Below are positions 38,246-49,099 of a stretch of 64,000 nucleotides of DNA, in pieces; the stretch's first letter is position 1, and each line of letters opens with the position of its first letter. Origin of the DNA: Hyperoplus lanceolatus (taxonomy: Eukaryota > Chordata > Actinopteri > Uranoscopiformes > Ammodytidae). The DNA lies in NCBI GenBank assembly GCA_026929865.2, contig CM049395.1, positions 32,047,501 through 32,111,500 on the forward strand, written 5' to 3'. Under the pieces are notes generated by a model, which was not told the origin of the DNA, searched no databases, and was given only the letters and a program-made list of their open reading frames with translations. The translations under genes and the position numbers were made by a program.

Positions 38246-41137
38246 GGCAGTTACAGGCTGACACTCAGGAACGTGACCCTGAAGTCAAAGAAGTGGGCTT
38301 TCTTTGGTAGCATGGGACGTCTCTGTCCATCTGCGAGTTAGGAACAGACTGAGTCCAGCCCTGTTTGTGTCTGGTTTATTTTTTCTGCGCCGTCTGTGTT
38401 TTTTTTTTTCCTCTCTCTTTTCCTCAGCTCCCTCGTCGTCGTCTCCTCGTGAAATGAAATGCTCAGCAACTTGGAACATATGCTTCGAGTTGGGACACTA
38501 ATGGCTTCAAATCCAATTTGAGCAGGATCTGGGCCAGACTGCGGGAAGGCCCTTCACACAGACGCAGTAGGACCAACTGACAGAGTTTAAACTGAGGACT
38601 GTAGACTGTAGGAGATTTTTGCGAGCCCATATATATTCCGTACAATGTCTCAAATCTCGTTATTGTTGAAATCTTATTCATAATGATAACATTATATTTT
38701 TTAAGAATTTCCCTTTAGAAGTACTATCGATTACTATGTCGACATTGCGAAACTCAATGATATTCCGTTTACAATCGTAGCAAACAGAAAAGCAAATCAT
38801 TCTTACATTTTGTGAAGCCGCCCGCAAAGAGCAAAAGTTGTGCATTTTTGCTTGAAAAATTATGACGAATCAATGCCATTTTTAAAATAATCTAATGATT
38901 GTTTCAGCACAATTCTTTGTAAAGATTAAGTTATTAAGCCATTCAGCCATTCGAACAGCTGCTTATATAAAATATATTGTTCAAGGAAGGTTTCTGCAGT
39001 GGAGCATTAGAGAAAGGAGTGTGGTCAGAACCTGAAATGGCGTTAATCAAGTGCACCACATAAAGATTTTGCAGGAACGATTTTGTTTGCGGTGGATCTT
39101 GATCGCAGATGCGTTGGCATTTCTCACTCCATGACTTAACTGCATTACGCCATTAACGCCTTCAGAGTGTTAATTTATGTGATTCCCCCCTGGACGTGCG
39201 CACCATGCAGACCAGCAACACACAGTCAGTGGAGAGAGGTGTCTTTTCCCCGTGCTGCCAGGGTCAAGTTGCTGCCGTTCCTTAATCAGTTTTTTCTAAA
39301 TAGCACCTGAAATGGGACTCTGCTGATTTAAGATACTAAACTCATGGATTGAAAAGTAATGTGGAACCTAAACATGTTTTGAGGAAGACAGCGGTAGCAC
39401 ATGAATATTAAAACGCACAAATGTGGCTGTTATTTTCTATGTTGGTGGTGGTAGTACAACTTGGAATAACGTTGCACAGAGCAGAAGTACCGTTTGTTGC
39501 GATTACCTGATAACAGTTGACTGGAACAATGGCACTTAGCAGCTCATCAGAAAATAACATTTTCCACATAAGCATCACCGAGGAGATGTTGCATCCTGAG
39601 TATTTCATCTATTAACATCATTAATTCAAAACACCTGAGATCAATGCATACATTTAAATAATGGGAGATATCCATAACCCCCCACATATACACACACACA
39701 CACACATACACACATACTCACTTAGACTCATACAGAAACAGTGCAAAGGAATAACGAAACACCTTTAGCAAACTCCTTCTCCTTTGAATGCATTTTTAAT
39801 TATTCCCGCCCTCTGAATTATTGAGGAGCTCATAAGTATGAATCATTTAATGGCGCCGCTGCCTGCATCCATATACACGTGGATATTCTGACACAAGCGT
39901 CTGAGGAAACAGCCCCAGAAGAACACAGCCTTCACACATTTATTTTAACACCGTCCCGGATTTTATTAATGAACTCTGGAGAACTGAGACATTTTTAATG
40001 TGTGCTATTTCCTCTTTTCTTAGTATAGTGGAGCAGTGCCGTAAATGTGGTTGAGGAAATAGTTTGGAGTTATAGTTTTATAGTATGTGTAACAGCACAG
40101 TATACGAGAGGAGCGGCTCCAGTTTCACAGCTGAAACTGTTACATGTGCACACAGTCGTTTTTTTAGCGGTCACAATTAATAGGAGTTGGTGTATTTGAA
40201 GAGGGAGGATGCTCGGTGCGTCAAGTCATGTAACAGTAGAAGCCGGTCTAGGTGCTCAGATGATAATTTTACAGGACATATCCATCTCTGTGCTGGTATT
40301 AGTAGCTAGCTGTACTGCTCAAATTGTGACTTCATATACAACACAAAATGGGCCATCCAAAAAGCGACCCTGTGTCTTTTCTGGCACTGTGTGGTGGCTA
40401 AATAAGCTAAACCTTGTTCACGCGTTTTCTTAAGTGGGGATGGCTTTGAAAATGTTATGATTGTTATCAGATTATTGGTTATTTACTTGTGGGAATAATG
40501 TGTAAACTTCAAACTGAAATGTAGACATTGCAAAACTCTGTTTTGTTGTCCTATTTACTGTTGAACACATCACAAGTGTTGCTGTTTTTTTCATACTTTC
40601 CTCGAGCGTTTGTTGCAGTTAATAGATCTTGGGTAGGAAATATCAAGGAAAAACTTTATGTTCCTCCATTTATATTGGAAAGTCTTTTGTGCTTTTGAGT
40701 TCTGACTTCTGCACTTAGTTTTAAAGTGTTGCTAAATGTTATAATCAAAACTGTAATAAAACTTATTTGTCTTGGCTTTGAAAAACATTATTATGGGATT
40801 TATCATTTGAGCTCAAACATTTGTTTCTGTTTTTCCTTAAGTAGAAGCAGCTGCAAAGTCAAACATATTTTTCACTGTTACTGTTTTACTCTAATTGTCA
40901 CATTACTGTTATTAGTTTGTGGTGCTGGCTGCTATCACCTGAGGCTAAGCCCCATCCAGGGGCTGCTCTTGTTTGTGGTCATCTGGTTGAATATCAAAGC
41001 TTCTCCAGTCAGATGATGATGATCCACTTTCAGGAATTAGAAGCTCTTCAGTACTAGGCTCTGTAACCTCGGTCTGATCTGGTTTTTGTCTGTTTTTACT
41101 TGTTGCTCTGGTTCTCCACAGATACCTTTGTGTGATG

Positions 41138-41795
41138 TAGGGCTGGGTATCGTCAAGGACTTCGCGATACGATACGTATCACGATACACTGGTCACGATA
41201 CGATATATCACGATATATTGCGTATCTTGATATATCACGATATATTGTGATATTCCATAAACAAGTTGCCTTGTCAAACATAACAGCACAATATATTGAT
41301 AGTTGCACAGACAAATGAAGTCAAAACTATTTCATTCACAACTTCCTTTACTATTTTTCTTCCTTTTTTTTGGTTTTGGCAAATGATCAAACACTGCTGC
41401 AGCTGCTTAACATCAAAATAACAAATCCAATTCACTCTTGTACTAACTGTACAGGACACAATGAAAATGAAAACACATCAGTGTGCTTTTGTGACACAGT
41501 GGATCTTAAGTATTTTTATAAACAAAACTGATCTAACTTCAATAGTCAGTATCCTAGAGGCTCAGGCCTGACAGCAGACATGGGTTTGAATCTGACCCAT
41601 GGTTGTTTCATTCCCTCTCTGCCCCACTTCATATCTGTATCTCTGCACTGTCAATAAAGCCTTGAAAAGCAAAAAAAAAAAAAATCATAAAAAAATTAAT
41701 AAAAAAAATCGATATTTTGATATAAAAATCGATACTGATATCGGGAAACTAAGTATCGCGATATATCGATATTTCGATTTTTTGACACAGCCCTA
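41138..41795. mobile_element. Non-autonomous hAT element (TAGGGCTGGGTATCG type) interrupted by a SINE
   Basis: It starts TAGGGCTGGGTATCG and ends CACAGCCCTA, with a flanking direct repeat GTGTGATG / GTGTGATT (41130-41137 and 41796-41803, 7 of 8 identical). Both arms are dense in CGATA/TATCG motifs. The centre is occupied by a SINE-like insertion (about 41540-41684). The ends are close to those of 62035-63034, so the two belong to related families. Confidence 0.85.
41540..41684 (+). mobile_element. SINE insertion nested in the hAT element
   Basis: It contains a degenerate B-box-like GGTTTGAATCT (41583-41593), a body ending CTGTCAATAAAGCCTTGAAA (a tail I know from fish SINEs), and a 14-base poly-A at 41671-41684. 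The A box is not convincing, so the copy is probably old or 5'-truncated. Sequence on both sides belongs to the hAT arms. Confidence 0.65.
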
Positions 41796-43559
41796 GTGTG
41801 ATTTGTCTCTGCTGCTTCTGCACTAAGTTTGTGTGGGTCGCATTACGGCTTTTGATTGGTCAATTTGTGATGGAAATACTTGTTGGAAACCTTTGAATTT
41901 CTACACAAATTTAGATAGTTTTTTTATTGATTTTAAATTGATTAAAATGGGTGGAAAAACAACAAAGCCAGGCAGCTTTTTAGGTGCCGATAAGGTGGCA
42001 AAAGTCATCTTCATGTGAGCTAAACAGATTGGTTTTAGTTCACCTACAGAAAACAATTACTCTATTATCATCATATTTCCTTGTTCAACATTACAAACAA
42101 AAAGTTAACCTATAGCAACTGCTAGTGCGTGGACTAAAAATCATGTAGTTGGGCCGACTAAAATAAGTAAAATAACCCCTTCACCAGACAGAAAGCCGCC
42201 TACATGAACACAACGTTGTACTAAATAATGGAGTGACCACTAAAAAGCAATCCAGTCTGATAATCAGGCTATTGATGTAGCAAAATAGGACCTTTCTGGA
42301 ATTAAAAAACAACCCTGTTGCCCATAATTATAAGACTATTATTTAATGGCGCGTAGGAAAAAAGGGGTTTCCAATTAGGCCTCATGCGTTACCTCTCACC
42401 TCGTCTTCCCTTGTTCTATTCCCCCTCCCAAACGTTTTGTGGAGCAGCAGCCGTCTTCAGGCTTCTGCTCTCGTGAGAACAAAGAGCCAGTCCCATTCTG
42501 ATGCCTTTTGTTTTCTGTCAGCCTGACGTGGCTCGCCTGCATGAGTGCTGGGGCTTTTGTAACAGGAGAACCCTTGATTAGGTTCCCCTCTCTCCACCCC
42601 TGACCTGCTGCTGCTACCCAGTGTGGTGTTGGTGGTGGGGGGTTAAGTGACAGTTGACATTGGACAGGTCTGCTGTTTTTGAGATTGAAGCCCTTTTGAT
42701 GTCTTAGAGATTCTGGCCTCTGAGCGCCAGAGCCTGGCATCGCAGGGCACCATCTCATGATGATGTCACTTCCCTCCACTTGAAATAGATGGGAAGCTGC
42801 CCCGAGCCTGCAACTTCTCAACCTGACAAGTCCTCCATTGAAGCAGTTTTAAGTGTATTAAGTTTGCCTTTACCCATAATCTGTGTTTTGTTTAAAATAC
42901 ACGTGAGTCATTTCAGCTGCCATCTCATTTCATGGAAGCTTGTTCACTGGGCACTCTTAAACTTTTCGGTAAGGGGTTCAGGAGTTGGCGATAGCTTCGT
43001 ATCTTCAGATATGGAGATAAGTCATCCAATTTCTACACTCTTCAAGTTCTTGTAATCTTGGAGATGGGATCACTTCCGTCCTAAAGAAAATAGTTAACAT
43101 GTTGCTTGAATTGACAAAATATTTCAGAATATTTGTCTGACCACAGTTTTCATTCATTTGTGATTGGTACCAAAACAATACTGACATTTAATACCATATT
43201 CAATTGGTGTAAGAATTTCTTCTGAACGTAATTTTTGTTTTGTTCTTAAAGTCCTTAATTTAGTCTTTCACATAAGCCTCGTATTGCGGGTATACCTTGA
43301 CACCAAATATATCTAAAAAGAGTCCCAGGAAGTGTTTGGATGCCACCTTTACAAAACATGGCCAGCCACTAAAAGGTTGAGAAGCAATCAGGTTTTCTTG
43401 GCACATTATTGTAAAGGGAAGCTGTCATGCTTTTATTTTGTAATGTGTATTCTCTCTTTTGTGAGTGGTGCTGTATGTCCAGGTAAACACTTTCTCCACT
43501 AGTTTATTCTCCTTAGCTCTCTACTGGTTGGTGTTTTTGGCCCCAGGGTTTACGCGACG

Positions 43560-43740
43560 TCGTCCCCCTGTCTCCCCAGCATTCCTCCCATCAGCCCTGC
43601 AGCCAGGCGGACTGTCAGCAGCACAATTAAGGGCTGCGCTGTAATGAAAGGGGCATTAGCAGAAGCAATTTATTTCCCCGCGCAGCGCCGCAAGGTTTCT
43701 CTGCTGCTGATATTCCAACGCAGGCTTTTGTGCTTTAATC
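43560..43740. promoter_or_regulatory. Candidate intronic enhancer-like element
   Basis: GC-balanced, repeat-free segment containing AGCACAATTAAGGGCTGC, TAATGAAAGGGGCATTAGCA and GCAATTTATTT. Close-packed TAAT/ATTA homeodomain sites and CAGCTG-like motifs make it a candidate element inside mpped2 intron 1. Texture evidence only. Confidence 0.3.
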
Positions 43741-44223
43741 TGCCTTTATGAGAGGAAGGAGGAGGAGGATGCACCCTGTCTGAAAAATAGAGTAAAAGGG
43801 AGGGTGTAAGGGTGACATCAAGGCAAAAGGCCATCAATCGCCATTCTTTAAAATCAATTCTCATTTGAATATATAATTTTTTTACAGTGTGCCAATGTTT
43901 ATTTTCATTTTTGTTCCTCGTTTGAATTTCCATCATTCTTAATCTATTGTCTTTGTGTGCTTTTGCCCCATTTTTCTTGTTGGCTTTCGTTGTTTTCTTG
44001 TTCTCGTCTCCCACCTCTGCCTCTTCCTCGTCTCCCCAGTGCCCGCACCCCCACCCCACCCCACACACACACACACACCACCACGCTCCTCTCTGTTATT
44101 CCTGTGTTCATTTTGTTCCTCTGAAGTTTATTGAATTAGAGCAGACAGCTGAAATGCAGAAGATAAGAGAGACGCTCTCTCTGCTCCTCGCAGAGAAATG
44201 GTATTGCACCTCGGATGAGTGAG

Positions 44224-44224
<1 letters not shown>

Positions 44225-44301
<77 letters not shown>
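44225..44301 (+). repeat. (TG)n microsatellite in intron 1
   Basis: Pure TG run of 77 bp. Confidence 0.97.
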
Positions 44302-44302
<1 letters not shown>

Positions 44303-45205
44303 GGAAGGGGGAGGGGAACTGATGCAGAGGTTATAGAAAGAGGAAATGGGGAGCATTGTGTTTTGATGTTTCTTCTGAAAGAGCTATATAAGACAGTGTG
44401 AGCTCATTGGAACAACGGTAGCTATGTTGTCTCCAGTTCAGCTATGATTATCTCTTAAATGTACTCTTCTGTTGGTGAAGTGGACCTAAAAACATTGTAT
44501 TTTCTTTGACAGTCTTTGTTGTGAAGTTGACAAGGAGGTGGTGAAATTCAGAAATGTGTCAAATTCAGTAAGCAAGTCATCATGTAGATTCTGTTATACT
44601 GGCTTTGAGCTACAGGTCATGAACAGAATTATTGGAAGTCGCCATGGATAAAAGCTTTGGCTAAATGTGATGAATATGAACGCAAAATGATATCATGAAG
44701 AGAATTAATCCTGCTGCATGTGATTTGTGTATTTGTCAGCTTACCATGAGTGAATATTCATTTGTGTTTGCAGTTTTACTACAGGGCAGCTTCAGTTGAT
44801 TAGCAGTCTATTGCCACGTTTCCCCTTTGACCCTGGAGGTTTTAGGAAGTTATGTCGCCTCTTTATGAGAAATCATTAGCAGGACGAGTCCGTTAACAAA
44901 GAAGGGTCAGGAAGGAGGAGGAGCTGGAGGCTAGTTCTTTGGGCAGCAGGTGGCGGCAGGTATGAAATGGACAGTGATTGACATGTGTTCCTGTCTGAGA
45001 CAAGTGGGCAGCTAAAAGGTCCTTGACCCCATTGACCCTACCAGGGAGGGGGGGGGGCGCTGCAACTGCCAACAACTACCAAAACCAAAGCTTGGGTTGT
45101 GTAAAAGGTACTCCTAATTAGTAGTAACATTTTTAAGAAACCTCTGTGCACATACTTGTGGTAATCATATTTTTTATTATTTGTGATTTATTTTTGTTAG
45201 TATTG

Positions 45206-45456
45206 AGGGGAATCTTAATGCCACAACATATAGTCATATTTCTAGGCAATAGTGTGCTTCCAACTTTGTGGCAACAGTTTGGGGGAAACCATATCCTCTT
45301 TCAACATGATAATGTCCCCATGAACACATCATGTTCACAAAAAAATGCCAGTTCGATGTGTACCATGTGTGAAAGAACTTGACTGGCCTGCACAGAGCCC
45401 TGACCACAAGCCCATCCGACACCTTGAGGATGCCCTGGAACTGAGCTCAGCACAAA
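45206..45456 (+). pseudogene. Degenerate Tc1-like transposase fragment
   Basis: A C-terminal catalytic fragment is readable only by changing frame. It reads GNLNATTYSHI in one frame, then LPTLWQQFGG, FQHDN (second catalytic Asp) followed by P-M-N, and later ELDWPAQSPDHKPI followed by RHLEDALE in another. The order and spacing match Tc1-family transposases (QHDNxP ... WPxxSPDxxPIxHLW), but the Glu position, frame and flanking termini are lost. It is clearly older than, and different in family from, the copy at 46316. No terminal repeats were recognised. Confidence 0.8.
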
Positions 45457-46315
45457 ACCCATCTCTTGATATTGAAGTTGTATCTATAAGAACTGTGAGT
45501 TGAAAAAGGGGTGTAACATCCTTTGAGAGAAAAGACGTGTTATACATGTATTTGGATAGCCGTGCCTTCACACAACTACAAGCTCCTTCTGATTTCCAGC
45601 CTCACCCGCCTAATATCTCTGTTTTGTATTTTAAGTTCATTTTCTTTATACAATTATGGATTCAACAATTAAAATCAGTGAAAGAGGATTTCTTTAGTCG
45701 GCTTTAATTTATTCATTAGATATAGATGCGTGAAGTTATCTCCTGTTATGATGAATTGGGAGGTTTAAATGCAACTCATACTTTAATGTATTATAATAGC
45801 CCTTTCAGCCAGACAGTTTTTTGGCCGTGCGGACAGACAGCCACGTTCAGTTTTTGGACGGTGTGATGCCTCGGGAGGTTTTCAAGGGAAAAAAAAACTT
45901 CAGGAAGTGTTGCAATCAATCACAGTGATTATGTGGCTTCCTTAAAGAGTGCAAGAGTGACATAGATGTGACCTTCTTATCTGCCACGAGTAAAGGTTCA
46001 CGTTTGAAGAAGCAAGCTCAGGCTGAAGTTTGACCCTGTTTACTTGTGTGTTTTTCCAAAGGGCCACGGAGCCAAGTGTGCTCAATCAAATTCAATATGC
46101 TCCTGCAGACATCAAGAGAGCAATCCCTCCTCAGTCTCTCCCACACTCACTTATACAGACCAATAACCGTGCATGGGCTCAATCCAGATTTCCAGGATTT
46201 TGTTATTCTTATTCACATTAACCACCACATGTAGTTTCCTGATGTGCAAGCGTTTTTAGAGCAAAAGCACTTCAAACTTCTTCTTTTTTGTTGCATTGGT
46301 ATAATAAATGTACTA

Positions 46316-47916
46316 CACTCAACAAAAATATAAACGCAACACTTTTGTTTTTGCTCCCATTTTTCATGAGATGGACTTAAAGATCTAAGATTCATTCCTG
46401 ATACACAATATTACCATTTCTCTCAAACATTGTTCACAAATCTGTCTAAATGTGTGATAGTGAGCACTTCTGCTTTGCTGAGATAATCCATCCCACCTCA
46501 CAGGTGTGCCACATCAAGATGCTGATCTGACATTATGATTAGTGCACAGGTGTGCCTTAGACTGTCCACAATAAAAGGCCACCCTGAAATGTGCAGTTTT
46601 GTCTCACAGCAAAATGCCACAGATGCCACAAGCATTGAGGGAGTGTGCAATTGGCATGCTGACAGCAGGAATGTCAACCAGATCTTTTGCTCGTACATTG
46701 AATGCTCATTTCTCCACCATAAGCCATCTCCAAAGGCGTTTCCGAGAATATGGCAGTACATCCAACCGGCCTCACAACCGCAGACCACGTGTAACCACAC
46801 CAGCCCAGGACCTCCACATCCAGCAGGTTCACCTCCAAGATCGTCTGAGACCAGCCACTGAGACAGCTGCTGAAACAATTGGTTTGCATAACCAAACAAT
46901 TTCTGCACAAACTGTCAGAAACTGTCTCAGGGAAGCTTAACTGCATGCTCGTCGTCCTCATCGGGGTCTTGACCTGACTCCAGCTTGTCGCCGTAACAGA
47001 CTTGAGTGGGCAAATGCTCACATTCGATGGCGTCTGGCACGTTGGAGAGGTGTTCTCTTCACGGATGAATCTCGGTTTACATTGTTCAGGGCAGATAGCG
47101 TGTGTGGCGTCGTGTGGGTGAGCGCTTTGCTGATGTCAATGTTGTGGATCGAGTGGCCCATGGTGGTGGTGGGGTTATGGTATGGGCAGGCATCTGTTAT
47201 GGACGAAGAACACAGGTGCATTTTATTGATGGCATTTTGAATGCACAGAGATACCGTGATGAGATCCTGAGGCCCATTGTTGTGCCATACATCCATGAAC
47301 ATCACCTCACGTTTCAGCAAGATAATGCACGGCCCCATGTTGCAAGGATCTGTACACAATTCTTGGAAGCTGAAAATGTCCCAGTTCTTGCATGGCCAGC
47401 ATACTCACCGGACATGTCACCCATTGAGCATGTTTGGGATGTGCTTGACCGGCGTATACAACAGCGTGCACCACTTCCCACTAATATCCAGCAACTTCGC
47501 ACAGCCATTGAAGAGGAGTGGACCAACATTCTGATAAACTCTATGCGAAGAAGATGTGTTGCACTGCATGAGGCAAATGGTGGTCACACCAGAAACTGAC
47601 TGGTTCTGAGTCCCCAGACCCCCAATAATGCAAAAAAAATGCACATTTCAGAGTGGCCTTTTATTGTGGACAGTCTAAGGCACACCTGTGCACTAATCAT
47701 GATGTCAGATCAGCATCTTGATGTGGCACACCTGTGAGGTGGGATGGATTATCTCAGCAAAGCAGAAGTCCTCACTATCACACATTTAGACAGATTTGTG
47801 AACAATGTTTGAGAGAAATGGTAATATTGTGTATCTGGAATGAATTTTAGATCTTTAAATCCATCTCATGAAAAATGGGAGCAAAAACAAAAGTGTTGCG
47901 TTTTTATTTTTGAGTG
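46316..47916 (+). mobile_element. Tc1/mariner (DD34E) transposon with ~280-bp terminal inverted repeats, inactivated
   Basis: The ends are CACTCAACAAAAATATAAACG at the left and the near-reverse complement ending in TTTTGAGTG at the right, flanked by TA at 46314-46315 and 47917-47918, the Tc1/mariner target duplication. The inverted repeats run 46316-46595 and 47640-47916 and remain highly similar over their whole length except for small indels. Between them lies one transposase gene on the plus strand, broken twice. At 1.6 kb the element is full length for Tc1-type, and the good repeat identity suggests a fairly recent insertion into mpped2 intron 1, in the same orientation as the gene. Confidence 0.93.
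46614..47599 (+). pseudogene. Tc1-like transposase pseudogene (stop plus frameshift)
   Basis: The ATG at 46614 opens MPQMPQALRECAIGMLTAGM, an N-terminal helix-turn-helix DNA-binding region, with a second paired-type helical region up to TVRNCLREA. It then meets an in-frame TAA at 46938-46940. The same frame continues (LTPACRR, then FTDESRF with the first catalytic Asp) to about 47093, where a small deletion, of a size that moves the frame by -1, shifts it to the frame open at 47102-47599. That part has WAGICYGRR, FQQDNARPHVAR (second Asp) and YSPDMSPIEHVW (Glu), with 34 residues between Asp and Glu, i.e. DD34E. It ends HEANGGHTRN stop at 47597-47599. The catalytic triad is encoded but split, so no active enzyme is made from this copy. 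It could still be mobilised in trans because both ends are intact. Confidence 0.93.
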
Positions 47917-48523
47917 TATTTATTTCATTTATGGAGGATACATGATTTATATTTTACTGCGGGCCTTGTTGATAATCACATCATAAATAGATGTGTTCCT
48001 TATTAAATTCTCCAATAACATTTGACTCTTGCCTCAGAATGTGATATGAATGAATGGCGACAGCAACTACAGATGTAGCAGAGAAAGCTGACAGTTATAG
48101 ATATATTTTCAGATTGTTTTAGATCTTAAAAGTGGAACATCTTCCGTCATCCGTACTTTTTGTAATGCAGAACAAGCTCAATAATGACTTCCTTTTCATG
48201 AGGAAAGTGAAAAAAAAACAAATGTTAAGTTACAGGAATAGCAATAACACAATTCTGTTTTCCTAAAAAAGAGATGGATAAATGTGATTAAAACAATCGG
48301 GGTTTTGGAACGAATATCCTCAAGCTGATTCTTTCTGTGATGTCCAGGCTGTAAGTGAGGAGACGTTAATACTTTGAGGTTTTTTCTCTCACCGCTGAAG
48401 GATCACAGACGTTCCTTCATCCAGCAGATATTTTCTGCAGCCACAGACCTCGGCTTGGTGTCAGCTCCAATGTCATGGCGGATTTGAGAGTGTGCTGCTG
48501 CCCTCCTCCAGCGCATTAGCATT

Positions 48524-48526
<3 letters not shown>

Positions 48527-48579
<53 letters not shown>

Positions 48580-48590
48580 GTCTCTCTCTG

Positions 48591-48645
<55 letters not shown>
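48527..48645 (+). repeat. (CT)n microsatellite in intron 1
   Basis: CT repeat with a few TG interruptions; it runs into CCCCCCTCCACAG. Confidence 0.95.
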
Positions 48646-48646
<1 letters not shown>

Positions 48647-48925
48647 CCCTCCACAGTCTTCCCTCTGATGTCACGCCGAAGCTTAGACATGTTAACACGA
48701 ACCTCCATGCTAACACAGTTCAACTCCGTCACTGGAGAATATTCTTTTACCTGCTAGAGCGCACAAGGCTTTTTTTTTTTCTTTTTTTTTTTACTGTCTC
48801 GGTTTACAATAGATCAGAGGCTGCTGCTGCACTGCTGAACTCCTGAACTCCTGTATACATTACTAATGAACCTCTGGATTGTTATACAGTCATATGTTAG
48901 CAGGGGCCCTCTCTCTCTCTCTTTT

Positions 48926-49099
<174 letters not shown>

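Noticed and set aside
43670..44074. 134-codon minus-strand open frame
   Set aside because: Low-complexity Lys/Asn-rich and Gly/Trp-rich composition overlapping repeat-like CCCACC sequence; no domain.
46498..47644. Minus-strand open frames of 113-136 codons
   Set aside because: They are antisense shadows of the Tc1-like transposase and its terminal repeats.
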